From contig NC_037269.1 in NCBI RefSeq assembly GCF_000002425.4, positions 15,783,309 to 15,847,308 on the forward strand: a stretch of 64,000 bases of DNA. The letters are read 5' to 3'. Position numbers and translations under genes: made by a program. Of this stretch, positions 47,238 to 59,169 are shown one piece after another (the stretch's first letter is position 1; the number at the start of each line of letters is the position of its first letter). This DNA comes from Physcomitrium patens (lineage: Eukaryota > Streptophyta > Bryopsida > Funariales > Funariaceae). The notes beneath the pieces are model-generated. The model made no database searches. It had not been told where the DNA came from and was given only the letters and a program-made list of their open reading frames with translations.

Positions 47238-48435
47238 ATGCCATATGACAGACTTGGGGAATCTGACGTGAAAATTTTTGGAGTAGAGAGTTTTGAAGAA
47301 ATATTTTGGCTTTCTATTATGGATGAGAGGCAAGGAAGTGGTAGTAGGAATTGCATTGGGGAATCTCCATTGCAACTTAATCCTACTACAGCTCAAATAT
47401 TTCAAGCATTTGTACTTTTTATACAACAATAACAAGCAGTGGAACGTAAGGAGGCAATGGCTATTAAAGCCTTGCAATCTATTGTTGGTTTATTGGATTA
47501 ATTTGATGGAAGAAATATTTTTAAGTATCTTCAATATTATTCTCAAGAGATGGAGCTGAATAATGTGCTGAAAAAAGATATGATTTTAACATTTGACCTT
47601 GCAATTGTATCAAAGCTTCGTGAGCATATAAAAGGAATTATTAAAACTCATGGAGAAAAATGGGAGGATTTAATCCTTCAGCTAAAAGAAGAGTATTCTT
47701 TAGAAGATGCAAAAAAGATGACAAGAAAATCATTTATAGACAGAATCAATAAATCTAACAAGAATTTGGTTGCAACATAGTTATTCCGAGAATTTGAAAG
47801 ACAGTTTCTTCAATTGTCTCGAGTGGAAAAGCTTACATTTGAAAATGATAAGGTAGAGTTATTTCTTCAATCAGCTAGCAATGATTTATAAAGGGAGTTG
47901 GAATTACTATTGGAGGATAATACAAAGGACAATGGACTTACTACTGATTGGAAGAAAGTCTCTGAAGCTGTGGGCATACTTCCTAAAAGAGAGTATCGGA
48001 GGAGTAAGGTGGTAGTAAGGCAAGAGATTAGACTTCCACCAACTACAATATCTCATAGGCAACTGCCAAAATCTACTATATTAGTAAGTACTATTCCAAT
48101 TCCTATGTCTATAGTTGCACCATAGAAAGATATAATTGATGAGTTGGTAAAAAGAATGAAAGACTTACAAATCAAATTGGCAAAGCTAGAAGAGAAAGAA
48201 GGATTACCTGAGAACAAATCTATATCAAAGCCAAGATATATACAACAATGTATTTGGTGCCATAGTATAGAGCATCGTCAAAGGGAGAGTGGAAATTTTG
48301 CTAATATTTAGCAACAGCGATTAATTTTATAGAAGGATGGAAAAATTACGTTGCGAGATATACGTGAGTTTCTCAAAACCAATTTTGGAAAAGGAGGGAT
48401 GAAAAAGGTTTTAGAAGAACATTTATCTCAATAGG
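47238..48435 (+). pseudogene. gag of L1, single frame with several stops
   Basis: One frame runs the whole length, interrupted by stops at former Gln or Trp codons. Pieces: FDGRNIFKYLQYYSQEMELN, TFDLAIVSKLREHIKGIIKT, HGEKWEDLILQLKEEYSLED, TRKSFIDRIN, LFREFERQFLQLSRVEKLTF, DWKKVSEAVGIL. A zinc knuckle CIWCHSIEHRQRES has its last Cys changed to Ser. This gag type is known from gypsy elements of mosses and lycophytes (my recollection of the family wording, not a search). The frame stops at the ATAGG target site of G4. Confidence 0.75.
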
Positions 48436-48693
48436 TATCATCGACTTACTCATGTAAGTGAGTAATTACTTATACAAATAAGTAGAAATAAATAAAAGTA
48501 GGTAAAAGTGAGTTAATTCTATAGTATTTGATATATAAGCTTCTTAGAAGCTTTATAGACATTTTTTTGACTTCATAGGTATCTTTAATTGACTTTTTGG
48601 ATTAGGAATGTGGTCAACAAGTTGGCCATGAGCCACACATATTGTTAGCTTCAAGACCAAGCTAACTATGTGGTCCACATATAGAAAAACTTG
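48436..48693 (+). repeat. 5' LTR of G4, 3' half and primer site deleted
   Basis: Starts TATCATCGAC (family TGTCAT with one transition) and follows the LTR to TAGAAAAACTTG, then jumps to GATTAAGAGTAGATTA of the leader. CTTG is present at both original break points, so the loss of the TATA, R, U5 and priming site was probably a microhomology deletion. Confidence 0.93.
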
Positions 48694-48859
48694 ATTAAGA
48701 GTAGATTACCCCTTTTTCTTGATAAGATATAAGCATATTAGAAGTTGTGGATTACCTTCTTTTAAATTGATATTATCCTTAGTATTTTCTTTGTTCTCAA
48801 GCCCTCTCTTCTATTTGCCTTGAATGATATTAGACGTCTTTTCTTTTCTAAGTGTTATT

Positions 48860-49968
48860 ATGGCAAAACTTGTTAAAATGAAGAGTACAATGGTACAAAT
48901 ACAAGAACAATTGAGGAAGTTAATGCTTGTGATGCATCAACTCAATTTACCACTACAAGGAACAACAAGATTGGCAAGAAGTGAAGATATAGAAATGATT
49001 GGAGTTGCTTCAACATCTACACGAAATCATGTCTTTTTTCCTATGGTGGAACGCCCTTCTAGTATTAGACAACCAAGAATTGTCCTACTCAAGAAGTTTG
49101 ATGGTACCAGATCCAAGTTTTAAGGATTTATCAATCAAGTGCATCTTGTGATTGAACTTCAACCCCAAAGCTATTTAACTCTAAGATTGCAAGTTAGATT
49201 CATTGCTATGCTTCTTTCAGGTTCAGTACTATCATGATTTTCATCTTTTCTTGAATAATGAGATTTGATATTAGATAATCTAGAGGCTTTCCTAGTGGAG
49301 ATTTGATCCATGTATGGAGAACATGATACAATTTGTATTTGTAACTAATAAAATCCGTATTTTACCACAAGACAATGGATATGTAACATTGTATGCTTCA
49401 TAATTTTGACAACTGTAATTGGTATCAAGTGGAATGAAGCTACATTTATTAGCCAATTTCTTATAGATTACAACAAGAGATAAAAAAAAATTAATGCTCA
49501 ATTTATCTGATCCTCACATAATGAATCAAGTAATTGACTTTGTTGTGAAGTGCGAGAATCACCTTTTTGAATTCTGATCTAAAAATCGTACAAGTAGATC
49601 TCAACGTTACTATAATTTAATGGCAACACCAACACCTCTTCAACACATACATTCGAAAGTAGAAGATATGTAAATTGATACAGTACGTTTCAAACCTCTT
49701 ATTGAGCAAGAAAAGACTCATCGTCGTCAAGAAAGATTATGTTTATATAGTGGAGAACCAAAACAAACTGCTCAACATTATCAAAAGAAATGCTGCAATT
49801 ATAAAATGAGGAGTATGGTTGTAAAAGAAGACATTATGTCAAAAAACAAATTTGTTTAGTTACAATAGGGACGGTGTAGCTGGAACCTCGTACAACATCT
49901 AATAAAGGTCTTATTCTCTTCTCAAAGCCCTCTCCTTGTTTTATATTAAATGTTATTTTAGGATCTAA
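48860..49968 (+). pseudogene. gag of G4, left part
   Basis: ATG at 48860 gives MAKLVKMKSTMVQIQEQLRK, the best-preserved gag start of the family; open to 49123 (LLKKFDGTRSKF then TAA). Gag continues through stops to a zinc knuckle near 49740-49795 (CLYSGEPKQTAQHY, two Cys changed) and the beginning of the protease leader, where G5 is inserted. Confidence 0.87.
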
Positions 49969-50531
49969 TGTCAAGAACAAGAACTCAATGAAAAAATAAT
50001 TCAGACAAGTGAGCCTTCACTCAAAGAGAGGTAACAAAATATATATATAAACAAGTATATATATTGAAAGAGAAACTGGAATGACTATTACCAAAAGACA
50101 AGAAAACTAGAGACCCTTGAAATTAGACTAGAAGCAAGAAAAGAGTTGACAAGAGTGAAGAAGCCATCACTCTTGTCTCTATACATACTATCTAACTAGG
50201 GGCTATGTGGCAACGTTCTATAGGACCTTCAATATATGTTGACTTTGTAAGACACATGCCTTGACTTACAAGGCAAGTTTTTCTACGTGTGGGCCACATA
50301 GTTAGCTTGGTCTTCAAGCTAACAACATGTGTGGCACATGGCTAATTTATTGACCACGTTTTTAATCCAAAAAGTCAATTAAAGACACCTATAAAGTCAA
50401 AGTAGCATCTAGGAAGCTTCTAAGAAGCTCATACATTAAATATTATAGAATTAACTTATTTTTATCTACTTTTACTTACTTCTATCTATTTGTATATGTA
50501 ATTATTAACTTACATGATTATGGCTGTGACA
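49969..50531 (-). repeat. 3' LTR of G5
   Basis: TGTCAAGAACAAGAACTC to TTATGGCTGTGACA, 563 bp. By eye it differs from the 5' LTR of the same element by roughly 6-7 percent in the first 300 bases. Confidence 0.95.
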
Positions 50532-50571
50532 TTACCCACCTTCTAGGGACGAGTTCTACGAGGAGCGATCA

Positions 50572-51941
50572 TCATATGTTGAAGAAATCTATGATGAGAC
50601 GAATTGTATTCGCCACATACTCTGATCTTTGTTCTCTTCGAAGATGATTGATAGGGCCTCTCAACCATCGGTAGTGTCCCATATCAGGGTGGTGTCGTAT
50701 TACATGCTTTCCTCCTCGAGAACACGCTGGGCATCTGGTTGTAGAAGGTAGTATGGAAATTCGCTAATATTCAAGCAGTCTATCAATTTTTGACTATTAG
50801 AATATAAACGATTGCAAGAATGTATCGTAAATCTATACGGATGTCCTTCAACTACTTGCCGAAGTCCCTTTTGCCCCAGCCGATAGGTCTCTAGACGTTA
50901 CAGAGAACCCCGAACAACTCAATCTACTAATCTCCGATACCGCTTTATACTCACGACCTTGTATCCATTGAATGTCTTATTAGATTAACCCAAAAAATTT
51001 TCATTCACTCTGCATACTCAATCCTGTAGATACCCTATAGCCTCTGAATTTCCTCAATCTTTTGTCTTCGATCCAGAATTGGCTCTGCCATCCGAGCTTT
51101 CTCTCCTATTTTTACCTTTAAGAGATCCTTTTTCCGAAAGGACGTTCCCAAACGGCACAAAGAACGGAACAGCCTGAAACGGAATCAGAGCCACGTAATT
51201 GGACCGCATTGGATTGCCCGACCAAGTCAGGCGTATGTTGTAAACAAAATCAAAAACTGGCTTGAAAAAAAAGATCCCAGTATAGTTGTTACTCGGCGTG
51301 TTTTAATAAAAAAAATTAATTTAAATCGGGTCTCATACTGGCTAAGAGGCCCGTAGTAGGACCGAGATTGGATGTCTTCAAATTGGATCCAATTGGCTCT
51401 TTGAACTAGGCTCACCTGTCGTTGAATTGGCCCTTTCCTTTTATGCTGACTCTCGTTATTGGAATCGAACAGAGCATTTCATTATGCCCTGGCTGAATGT
51501 AACGAGGTGACTGAACCTGGCCTCTCAGTATTTGCACTAGAATTGGTCGTTGCTCCCAATACTTGAGATAACTGAACATTAATAAAAGTCACCTTTCTTT
51601 ATATTTTCATGGTATACTCGTGTTACAATACGACAACAAAAAGACCACCCAGTTATTTGATCATTGTTGAGGCCTTCGTAACTTCCTTCGAATAGAATAT
51701 TTGGAACACCATCAGGAGTTGTTCCTACCTCTAACAAAATCACCAAACATCGAGAGTCCCTTCCCAAATCATGATATCAAACGCATTGTATCTCGCCATC
51801 TATTCGAGGAAGAACATATCGTTCTTGAAGATCTTCATCTCGATTGCGTCGTCTTAAAGGTTGTGATAATCATAATGTCTCGTCGAGTAGGTCAGCAAAT
51901 GAAGGCTCTTGACTCGAATCTGTTGGTTGTTGGTTCTCTAT
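50572..51941 (-). pseudogene. ORF3 of G5, split by a solo LTR
   Basis: Subtracting the 943-bp LTR and a 4-bp duplication leaves exactly 423 bp. The start codon has become ATA (51941-51939). The part right of the insertion (51941-51636) reads DSSQEPSFADLLDETL-like wording and YHDLGRDSRCLVILLEVGTT, PDGVPNILFEGSYEGLNNDQ; the Trp of the WYHD block survives as a non-Trp codon. The C-terminal RWLRGPINHLRREQR part is left of the insertion. Confidence 0.6.
50693..51635 (-). repeat. Solo LTR of the long-LTR family in G5 ORF3
   Basis: Ends TGTCGTATTACATGC and GTTACAATACGACA, 943 bp, same family as 60423-61682 (shared AACACGAGTATACC, ATTGGGAGCAA, GAGCCAATTGGATCCAATT on the reverse strand). About 310 bp of the other copy is missing. 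The spacing of the interrupted ORF implies a 4-bp duplication, but the bases (GTGG and ACAA) no longer match. Confidence 0.85.
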
Positions 51942-52036
51942 CTCCTGAGCATCACTACTACAATGAAGCTACAAACAAGAATTGAAAGTAGAATGTTATC
52001 TTGCCTAGATGTTGTTTCTTTTATAAAAGAAGGTTT

Positions 52037-52470
52037 TCATCTTGATTTTGATGGATGTCCTCGATGAAAAGCCTCGACCACCTTTGCTGCATTTCCAAGA
52101 TTCTTTATTGGCTCCCATGTGCGTTCACTAATACCATATCCGTGCCAATGGACAAGATATTCTAATTTATTTTGGCGCCACCTTGAATCTAAGACTTCTT
52201 CTACTTCAAACTCTTCATTATTGTCCACTTCTATAGGAGGAGGTCGAACTTGTCATCTTTTTGGTATGTCCACTGTCTTGTATGGTTCAAGAAGAGACAC
52301 GTGGAATACTGGATGGATTTTTATTGACTCCGGTAGATATAAACAATATGCAACTGGATTAATTTGTACAGAAATAGAAAATGGTCCCAACCTTCGATAG
52401 TCCAACTTGTCACAAGGACAAGTGGTCTTGATATTGCGACGAAGTAGCCATACCTTATCATCCAAGATGA
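52037..52470 (-). pseudogene. Integrase C-terminus and chromodomain of G5
   Basis: GPY-type part at 52465-52253 (DYRRLGPFSI, HPVFHVSLLEPYKTVDIPKR) and chromodomain open at 52228-52037: [20 protein letters not shown], then [20 protein letters not shown] and [10 protein letters not shown]. All cage aromatics are present; the best chromodomain in the window. Confidence 0.94.
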
Positions 52471-52499
52471 ATGATGGTTGTTCCTTTCGATAGACATCC

Positions 52500-53530
52500 G
52501 CATTGACCTTTTGTTGTTCTTGAGCCTCTTTTAACTACGCCTTCATCGTTGCATATAGCTCTGATAAATGAATTGCCAAATCTTTCGTAGCAGGATTATC
52601 AACTTTTGAAAAGTCAAAAGTATCAAGTCATGGATGATAACCATAATTAGCAAAGAAAGGTGTTTGTTTTGTAGAAAAATGTAACGTGTTATTGTAAGCA
52701 AACTCTGCCAATGGCAAAAGAGTTGTCCAATCATCTTGTTGGTAATTAATGGTACATCTTAAATATTGCTCCAAAACTTGATTAATACGCTCCGTTTGTC
52801 CATCAGTTTGAGGATGGAATATCGAAGATAGTTTTATATCCATTTTAAGAATCTTAAAAAGAGTCCACTAAAATCTTGATACAAATTGAGTTCCCCTATC
52901 TGATATAATATCCTTGGATAATCCATGATAGCGATAGATATTATCAAGAAAGAGCTTAGCTGTTTCTTCACCTGTGATAGATTTTGTACATAATACAAAA
53001 TTAGCCATCTTAGTAAAACGATCTACTATCACGAATATAGAGTCATAAGAACCTGAGATTGGAAGTTTCGTGATGAAGTCCATAGAAACAGAAGGCCATG
53101 GTTGTTCGGGAATGGGTAATGGTTGAAGAAGTTTAAAATGGTTGAGGAGTGTTCGATCTTGAGCAAACATCACATGATTGTATAAAATCTTTAACTACCT
53201 TCCACATTTGAGGCCACCAAAAATCCCTAGATATCAGCTCCAAAGTCTTATTATATCCAAAATATCCTGTTGCTGGAAAGTCGTGACAAGCTTCAAGAAG
53301 ACGTAAACGTGCTTCTCCTTCTGGAACAAATAGGCGCCCTTCGAAAAAGAGTAGGTTGGTCTTGAATTCAAATTTAGAGGGATCATGAGATTTAAAAGAA
53401 TTATTCTTGATATCATGAACAAGAGGGTTTGAAGACATACTTAAGTGGACTTGCTTAAGAAAAGTTAAATCAACAGTCAATGTTGATTTTATTGCTCGAA
53501 GATGAAATTGCTTCGGCTTCAAGAGAATCG
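52500..53530 (-). pseudogene. Integrase of G5
   Basis: Open pieces 53522-53133, 53173-52868 and 52843-52628. Zinc-binding part ACHDFPATGYFGYNKTLELI (second His changed to Tyr) and SCDVCSRSNTP. Core SVSMDFITKLPISGSYDSIF, DIISDRGTQFVSRF (second Asp intact) and [20 protein letters not shown] (Glu intact), so the DDE triad survives although the frame does not. Confidence 0.93.
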
Positions 53531-53537
53531 TTCTTTA

Positions 53538-54791
53538 TTATTCAAAAGCTACATTTCCTTCTTTTGGTGCAAGATAAGAACGTCTAGACAAGGCATTGGA
53601 TAAACCTTGTTGTTTTCTTGGCCGATAAGTGATGATGAACTCGAATCTTGATAAAGACATGCTCCAACGAGCTTGGTGACGATTTAATATGCGTGCTGAC
53701 ATAAAATATTTGAGGTTCTTGTGATCCGTATACATGGTGATTGGACTAGAAGCGCCTTCTAGATAATGATGCCATTCTTGAAAAGAATCCACAATTACAA
53801 GAAGTTCTTTGTCGTAGACCTCATAATTGATTTCTGCTGCTTAGAATTTTTTTGAATGAAAGGCTATTGGATGAAGTTTTTTATCTGTTACCATTTGTGA
53901 TAAAATCGCATCCAATGCAAAGTCCGATGCATCTGTTTCCATAAAGAATGCTTTCGAAAAATCAACATGATACAAGATTGGTGCAGAAACAAACGTTGTC
54001 TTCAAAGATTCAAAAGCAACTTTTGCTTCTTGATTCCATTGGAGTTTTTTACAAGTCAAACGTGTAAGTGGAGCTGCAACTCGAGAAAAGTCTTTGATGA
54101 AGATCTCATAGTAGTTGGCAAATTCCAAAAAACATTGGACATTTCTTACCATATTTGGGATCTTCCAAATTATACTAGTTTATACTTTCTTAGGATCCAT
54201 CATAAGTCCATCATTTGAAATGATGTAACCTAAGAAATCGACTTGAGTAGTGTGGAATACACACTTTTCTATCTTGGCATAGAGTCTTGCATCTCTTAAT
54301 TTTTGTAACACACGACGAACATGAAGTTCATGTTCTTTTGGATTCTTAGAATAGATCAAGATGTCTTCTAAATAACATACTACAAAATCGTCCAAAAATT
54401 CTCGAAAAACATCATTCATTAGATGTTGAAAAGCTGTTGGTGCATTTGTAAGTCCAAAAGGCATGACGTTGTATTCAAAATATTCATACCTAGTTCGAAA
54501 TATAATTTTCCATTCATCTCCTTCTTTGATGCGTACTAGATTATATGCTCCTCGAAGATCTATTTTTGTATAGATCTTAGCTTGATTTAGGTGATCAAGA
54601 AGTTCAGATATTAAAGGTAGCGGATACCTGTTTTTGATGGTAATCTTGTTGAGTCCTCGATAATCAACACACATCCGTAATGATCCATCTTTTTTCTTCA
54701 CAAATAGAATTGGAGCTCCTGCCGGAGATTTAGAATGGCGTATGAAATTCTTGGCTAGATTTTCTTCAATATACTCCTTGAGTTCAGTCAA
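53538..54791 (-). pseudogene. Reverse transcriptase and RNase H of G5
   Basis: The RT is open for 203 codons (54791-54180): [75 protein letters not shown]. The catalytic block is [13 protein letters not shown], i.e. YLDD with the first catalytic Asp changed to Glu. RNase H is open at 54152-53841 (MVRNVQCFLEFANYYEIFIK, ETDASDFALDAILSQM) and 53792-53538 (TMYTDHKNLKYFMSARILN). Confidence 0.95.
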
Positions 54792-55129
54792 CTTATTTTG
54801 TGATAAACTCTAGATTGGTCCGAATGGCGGTTGTGCTTCTTGGAGGTCAATTGAACAATCGTAGAGACAATGTTTTGGGAGTGTATCCGCATTCTTTTTT
54901 TCAAATATATCTTGAAATTCTTAATATTAGCTTGGAATGCTACTTGAAGTCTTTTCACTTGTAGAAACGGTGTAGCATAAATAATATATGGTGATTCTTT
55001 TATAGCAGCATGCAAGAAAGCTTTTATACCTATAAATACGGGTTTAATTGAATTGGACTTATGACTCTCTATTTGATTAACTACACTATTAGTTATACTT
55101 TTAGAGAAAGTAAGAGTTTGGGAAATCCA

Positions 55130-55500
55130 ATCTATTTGAGGGTTGTATTTTTCTTACTATGATAAACCTAAAATGACTGGATTAGAGGAAGATCTAATGA
55201 TATTAAATACTACAAAACTATTATGACCATTGATTATTACTTCTATAGGAAGGGTTTCATGAGTAATATCTATAGAAGACAATGGACGACCATCTATGAC
55301 TTCTACATGAACAAGTTTAGTTTTCTTTATTAAAGATATGCTATGTCTTTTAGTAAATTCTTCATTTAAAAAACATGCAAAGGCTCTTGAATCTAACTAG
55401 GTAGAGACTTTGTAATGTTTAGGTCCTAAAATAATATTTAAGATAAAACAAGAAGAGGGCTATGAAGAGAAAAAAAGGACCTTTATTAGATGTTGTGCAA
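55130..55500 (-). pseudogene. Protease region of G5
   Basis: Reverse strand near 55400: SLPS*LDSRAFACFL-type wording replacing LLDSGAS, then HVEVIDGRPLSSIDITHETL. Several stops. Confidence 0.75.
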
Positions 55501-55579
55501 GGTTCCAATCGCATGGTTCTTATTCTAGCTAGACAAACTTGTTTTTCAACATATTGTCTTCTTTCACAGCCATACTCCT

Positions 55580-56530
55580 CATTTTGTGATTGGGTCATTT
55601 CATTGGACAATGTTGAGCAGTGTGCTTTGATTCTCCATAATATAAACATAATCCTTCTTGACGATGATGAGTCTTTTCTTGCTCAGTAAGAGATTTGAAA
55701 CGTACTGCATCAATTTGCATATCCTCTACTTCCGAATGTATGTGTTGAAGAGGTGTTGGTGTTGCCATTGAATTATAGTAACGTTGAGGTCCACTTGTAC
55801 GGTTCTCAAATCGGAATTCAAAAAGGCGATTGTTGCACTTCACAACAAAGTCAATTGCTTGACTCAATGTTTGAGGATTAGGTAAGTTGAGCATTAATTT
55901 TTTTACCTCATATTGTAATCCGTAGAGAAATTGGCTAATAAGTGCAGCATCATCTCACTTGATATCAGTTGCAAGTTGTCAAAATTGTGAAGCATATAAT
56001 GTTACTGATCGATTGCCTTGTCATAAAATATGGATCTTATTGGTTGCAACACGAATTGCATCATGTTCTCCATACATGGATCGAAATTCTGCCAAAAAAG
56101 CCTCTAGATTATCTAATATTGGATCTCGTCGTTCAAAAAAAGATGAAAACTACAATAGTACTGAACCTAAAAGAAGCGTACCAATGAATCTAACGTATGA
56201 TCTTGGAGTTGGATAGCTTTGGGATTGAAGTTCAATTGCAAGTTACACTTGATTGATAAATCCTTTAAACTTGGATCTGATGCCATCAAACTTCTCGGGT
56301 AGGATAATTCTTGGTTCTCTAACATTTGAAGGACGTTCCACTATAGGAGTAAGGACATGGTTTGGTGCAGATGTTGAAGCAACTCCAACCATTTCTATAT
56401 CTTCACTTCCTGCCAATCTTGTTGCTCCTTATGGTGGTAAATTGAGTTGATGCATCGCAAGCATTAACTCCCTCAATTGCTCTTGCATTTGTGCCATTGC
56501 ACTCTTCATTTCAACAAGTTTTGCTATGAT
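55580..56530 (-). pseudogene. gag of G5 with zinc knuckle
   Basis: Begins near 56530 (MAKLVEMKSAMAQMQEQLRE in the reverse frame) and ends with CLYYGESKHTAQHC (55650-55600), where the second Cys of CX2C is Tyr. The piece 55894-55595 is open and includes QAIDFVVKCNNRLFEFRF. Confidence 0.87.
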
Positions 56531-56726
56531 AACGCTTAGAAGAGAGAAGATGTTTAATATCGCTCAAGACAAATAGAAGAGAGGACTTGAGGACAAAGAA
56601 AATACTAAGGACAATATTAGTTTAGAAGAGGGTAATTCGCAACTTCTAATATGCATATATCTTATCAAGAAAAAGGGATAATCTACTCTTAATCAAGATT
56701 AGACAAAGCTCTGATATTGTAGGTGT

Positions 56727-56737
56727 ACTCTTGTCAA
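56727..56737 (-). promoter_or_regulatory. Candidate self-priming primer-binding site of G5
   Basis: Reverse strand TTGACAAGAGT, two bases inside the 5' LTR end (56740). It is the exact reverse complement of ACTCTTGTCAA on the element strand within its LTR (56925-56915). Same arrangement as in G1. Confidence 0.6.
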
Positions 56738-56739
56738 TC

Positions 56740-57300
56740 TATCAAGGACAAGAACTCGATGAAAAAATAATTCAGAAAAGTGAGCCTTCACTCAAAGAGT
56801 GGTAACAAAATATATATAAACAAGTATATATATTGAAATAGAAACTGGAATGGCCATTGCCAAAAGACAAGAAAACTAGAGACCTTTGAAACTAGACTAG
56901 AAGCAAGAAAGGAGTTGACAAGAGTGAAGAAGCCTTCACTCTTGTCTCTATCTATACTATCTAATTAGGGGCTACGTGGCGACGTTCTATAGGACCTGCA
57001 ATATGTGTTGACTTTGTAGGACACATGCCTTGACTTACAAGGTAAGTTTTTCTACGTGTAAACCACATAGTTAGCTTGATCTTCAAACTAACAATATGTG
57101 TGGTACATGGCCAACTTATTGACCACGTTTCTAATCCAAAAAGTCAATTAAAGACACCTATGAAGTCAAAGCAGCGTCTAAGAAGCTTCTAAGAAGCTTT
57201 CGTATTAAATATTATAGAATTAATTTATTTTTACTTACTTTTACTTATTTCTATCTATTTGTATATGTAATTATTAGCTTACATGATTATGGCCGTGACA
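56740..57300 (-). repeat. 5' LTR of G5
   Basis: TATCAAGGACAAG (TG end changed to TA) to TTATGGCCGTGACA, 561 bp. It shares many diagnostic bases with the solo LTR 30412-30962 (CCTGCAATATGTGTTGAC, ATTAGGGGC, AAGGTAAG), fewer with its own 3' LTR. Confidence 0.95.
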
Positions 57301-57580
57301 CCTAAACATTACAAAGTCTCTCTCTTGTTAGATTAAGGAGCCTTAGCATGTTTCTTAGATGAAGAATTTATTAAATGACATCATATCTTTAGTAAAGAAA
57401 ACTAAACCTCTTCATGTAGAAGTCATAGATGGTCGTCCATTGTCTTCTATAGATATTACTCACGAAACCCTTCCTATAGAAGTAATAATCAATGGTCATA
57501 ATAGTTTTGTAGTATTTAATATCATTAGATCTCCCTCTAATCCAGTCATTTTAGGTTTATCATAGTAAGAAAAATACAAC
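57301..57580 (+). pseudogene. Protease of G4, right of the G5 insertion
   Basis: Continues at CCTAAACATTACAAAG. The active-site loop is lost (SLLLD* GALACF). Open at 57359-57565: HVEVIDGRPLSSIDITHETL and NPVILGLS. Confidence 0.8.
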
Positions 57581-57869
57581 CCTCAAATAGATTGGATTTT
57601 CCAAACTCTTACTTTCTCTAAAAGTATAACTAATAGTGTAGTTAATCAAATAGAGAGTCATTAGTTCAGTTGAGTTAAACTCATATTTAAAGGTACAAAA
57701 GCTTTTTTGCTTGCTATTATGAAAGAATCACCATATATTATTTATGCCACACATGTTTCCACTAGTAGAAAGACTTCAAGTGGCATTCCAAGCTAATATC
57801 AAGAATTTCAAGATGTATTTGAAAAAAAGAATGCAGATACACTCCCAAAATATTGTCCCTACGATTGTT

Positions 57870-59150
57870 CAATTGACCTCCAAGAAGCACAACCGCCATT
57901 CGGACCAATCTAGAGTTTATCTTAAAATGAGTTGATTGAACTCAAGGAGTATATTGAAGAAAATCTAGCCAAGAATTTCATATGCCATTCTAAATCTCCG
58001 GTAGGAGCTCCAATTCTATTTGTGAAGAAAAAAGATGGATCATTACGGATGTGTGTTGATTATCGAGGACTCAACAAGATTACCATCAAAAATAGGTATC
58101 CACTACCTTTAATATCTGAACTTCTTGATCACCTGAATCAAGCTAAGATCTATACAAAAATAGATCTTTGGAGAGCATACAATCTAGTACGCATCAAAGA
58201 AGGAAATGAATGGAAGACTACGTTTCGAACTAGGTATGGATATTTTGAATACAACGTCATGCCTTTTGGACCTACAAATGCACCAGCAGCTTTTCAACAT
58301 CTAATGAATGATGTTTTTTGAGAGTTTTTGGATAATTTTGAGGTTTGTTATTTAGACGACATCTTGATTTATTCTAAGAATTCAAGAGAACATGAACTTC
58401 ATGTTTGTCATATATTACAAAAATTAAGAGATGCATGTCTCTATGCCAAGATAGAAAAGGTTATATTCTACACTGTTCAAGTCAATTTTTTAGAATATAT
58501 CATTTCAAATGATGGACTTATGATGGATCCTAAGAAAGTTGGAACTATTATAGATTGAAAGATCCCAAAAATAATAAGAGATGTTCAATATTTTTTGGGA
58601 TTTGCCAACTACTATCGAATCTTCATCAAAGCCTTCTTCGAGTTGTAGCTCCACTTATATGTTTGACTTATAAAGTCAAATTCCAATGGAATCAAGAAGC
58701 GGAAGTTTCTTTTGAATCTTTGAAGACAATGTTTGTTTTTGCACCAATCTTATATCGTGTTGATTTTTCTAAAGTGTTCTTTACGGAAACAAATGCATCA
58801 GACTTTGTTTAGGGTGCGATTTTGTCACAAATAAGAACAGATGACAATTTTCATCCAATAGCCTTTCATTCTAGAAAATTTACAACAGTAAAAATCAATT
58901 ATGAGATCCATGACAAAGAACTTTTTACAATTATGGATTCTTTTCAAGAATGGCATCATTATCTAGAAGGCACTTCTACTCCACTCACCATATATATGGA
59001 TCACAAGAACTTCAAGTATTTCATATGATCACATGTATTAAATTGTCGTCAAGCTTATTAGAGCATGTCTTTATCAAGATTCAAGTTCATCATCACTTAT
59101 CAGCTAGGAAAATAATAAAGTTTATCTAATATCTTCTCTAGACATTCTTA
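57870..59150 (+). pseudogene. Reverse transcriptase and RNase H of G4
   Basis: RT open at 57932-58321 ([60 protein letters not shown]) and 58328-58558 with [14 protein letters not shown], the catalytic YLDD intact. RNase H pieces: 58555-58812 and 58822-59028 (YEIHDKELFTIMDSFQEWHH, YLEGTSTPLTIYMDHKNFKY). Confidence 0.94.
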
Positions 59151-59169
59151 TCTTGTACCAAAAGAAGGA

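Larger units (their letters stand above)
49969..57300 (-). mobile_element. Chromovirus copy G5, reverse, full length, duplication TCTAA/CCTAA
   Basis: LTRs at 56740-57300 (5') and 49969-50531 (3'), 7332 bp in all including a 943-bp solo LTR. Flanks: TCTAA 49964-49968 and CCTAA 57301-57305, one transition apart; G4 reads continuously (GGACCTAAACATTAC) when it is removed. Best-preserved copy of the family, but still broken in every gene. Confidence 0.96.
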
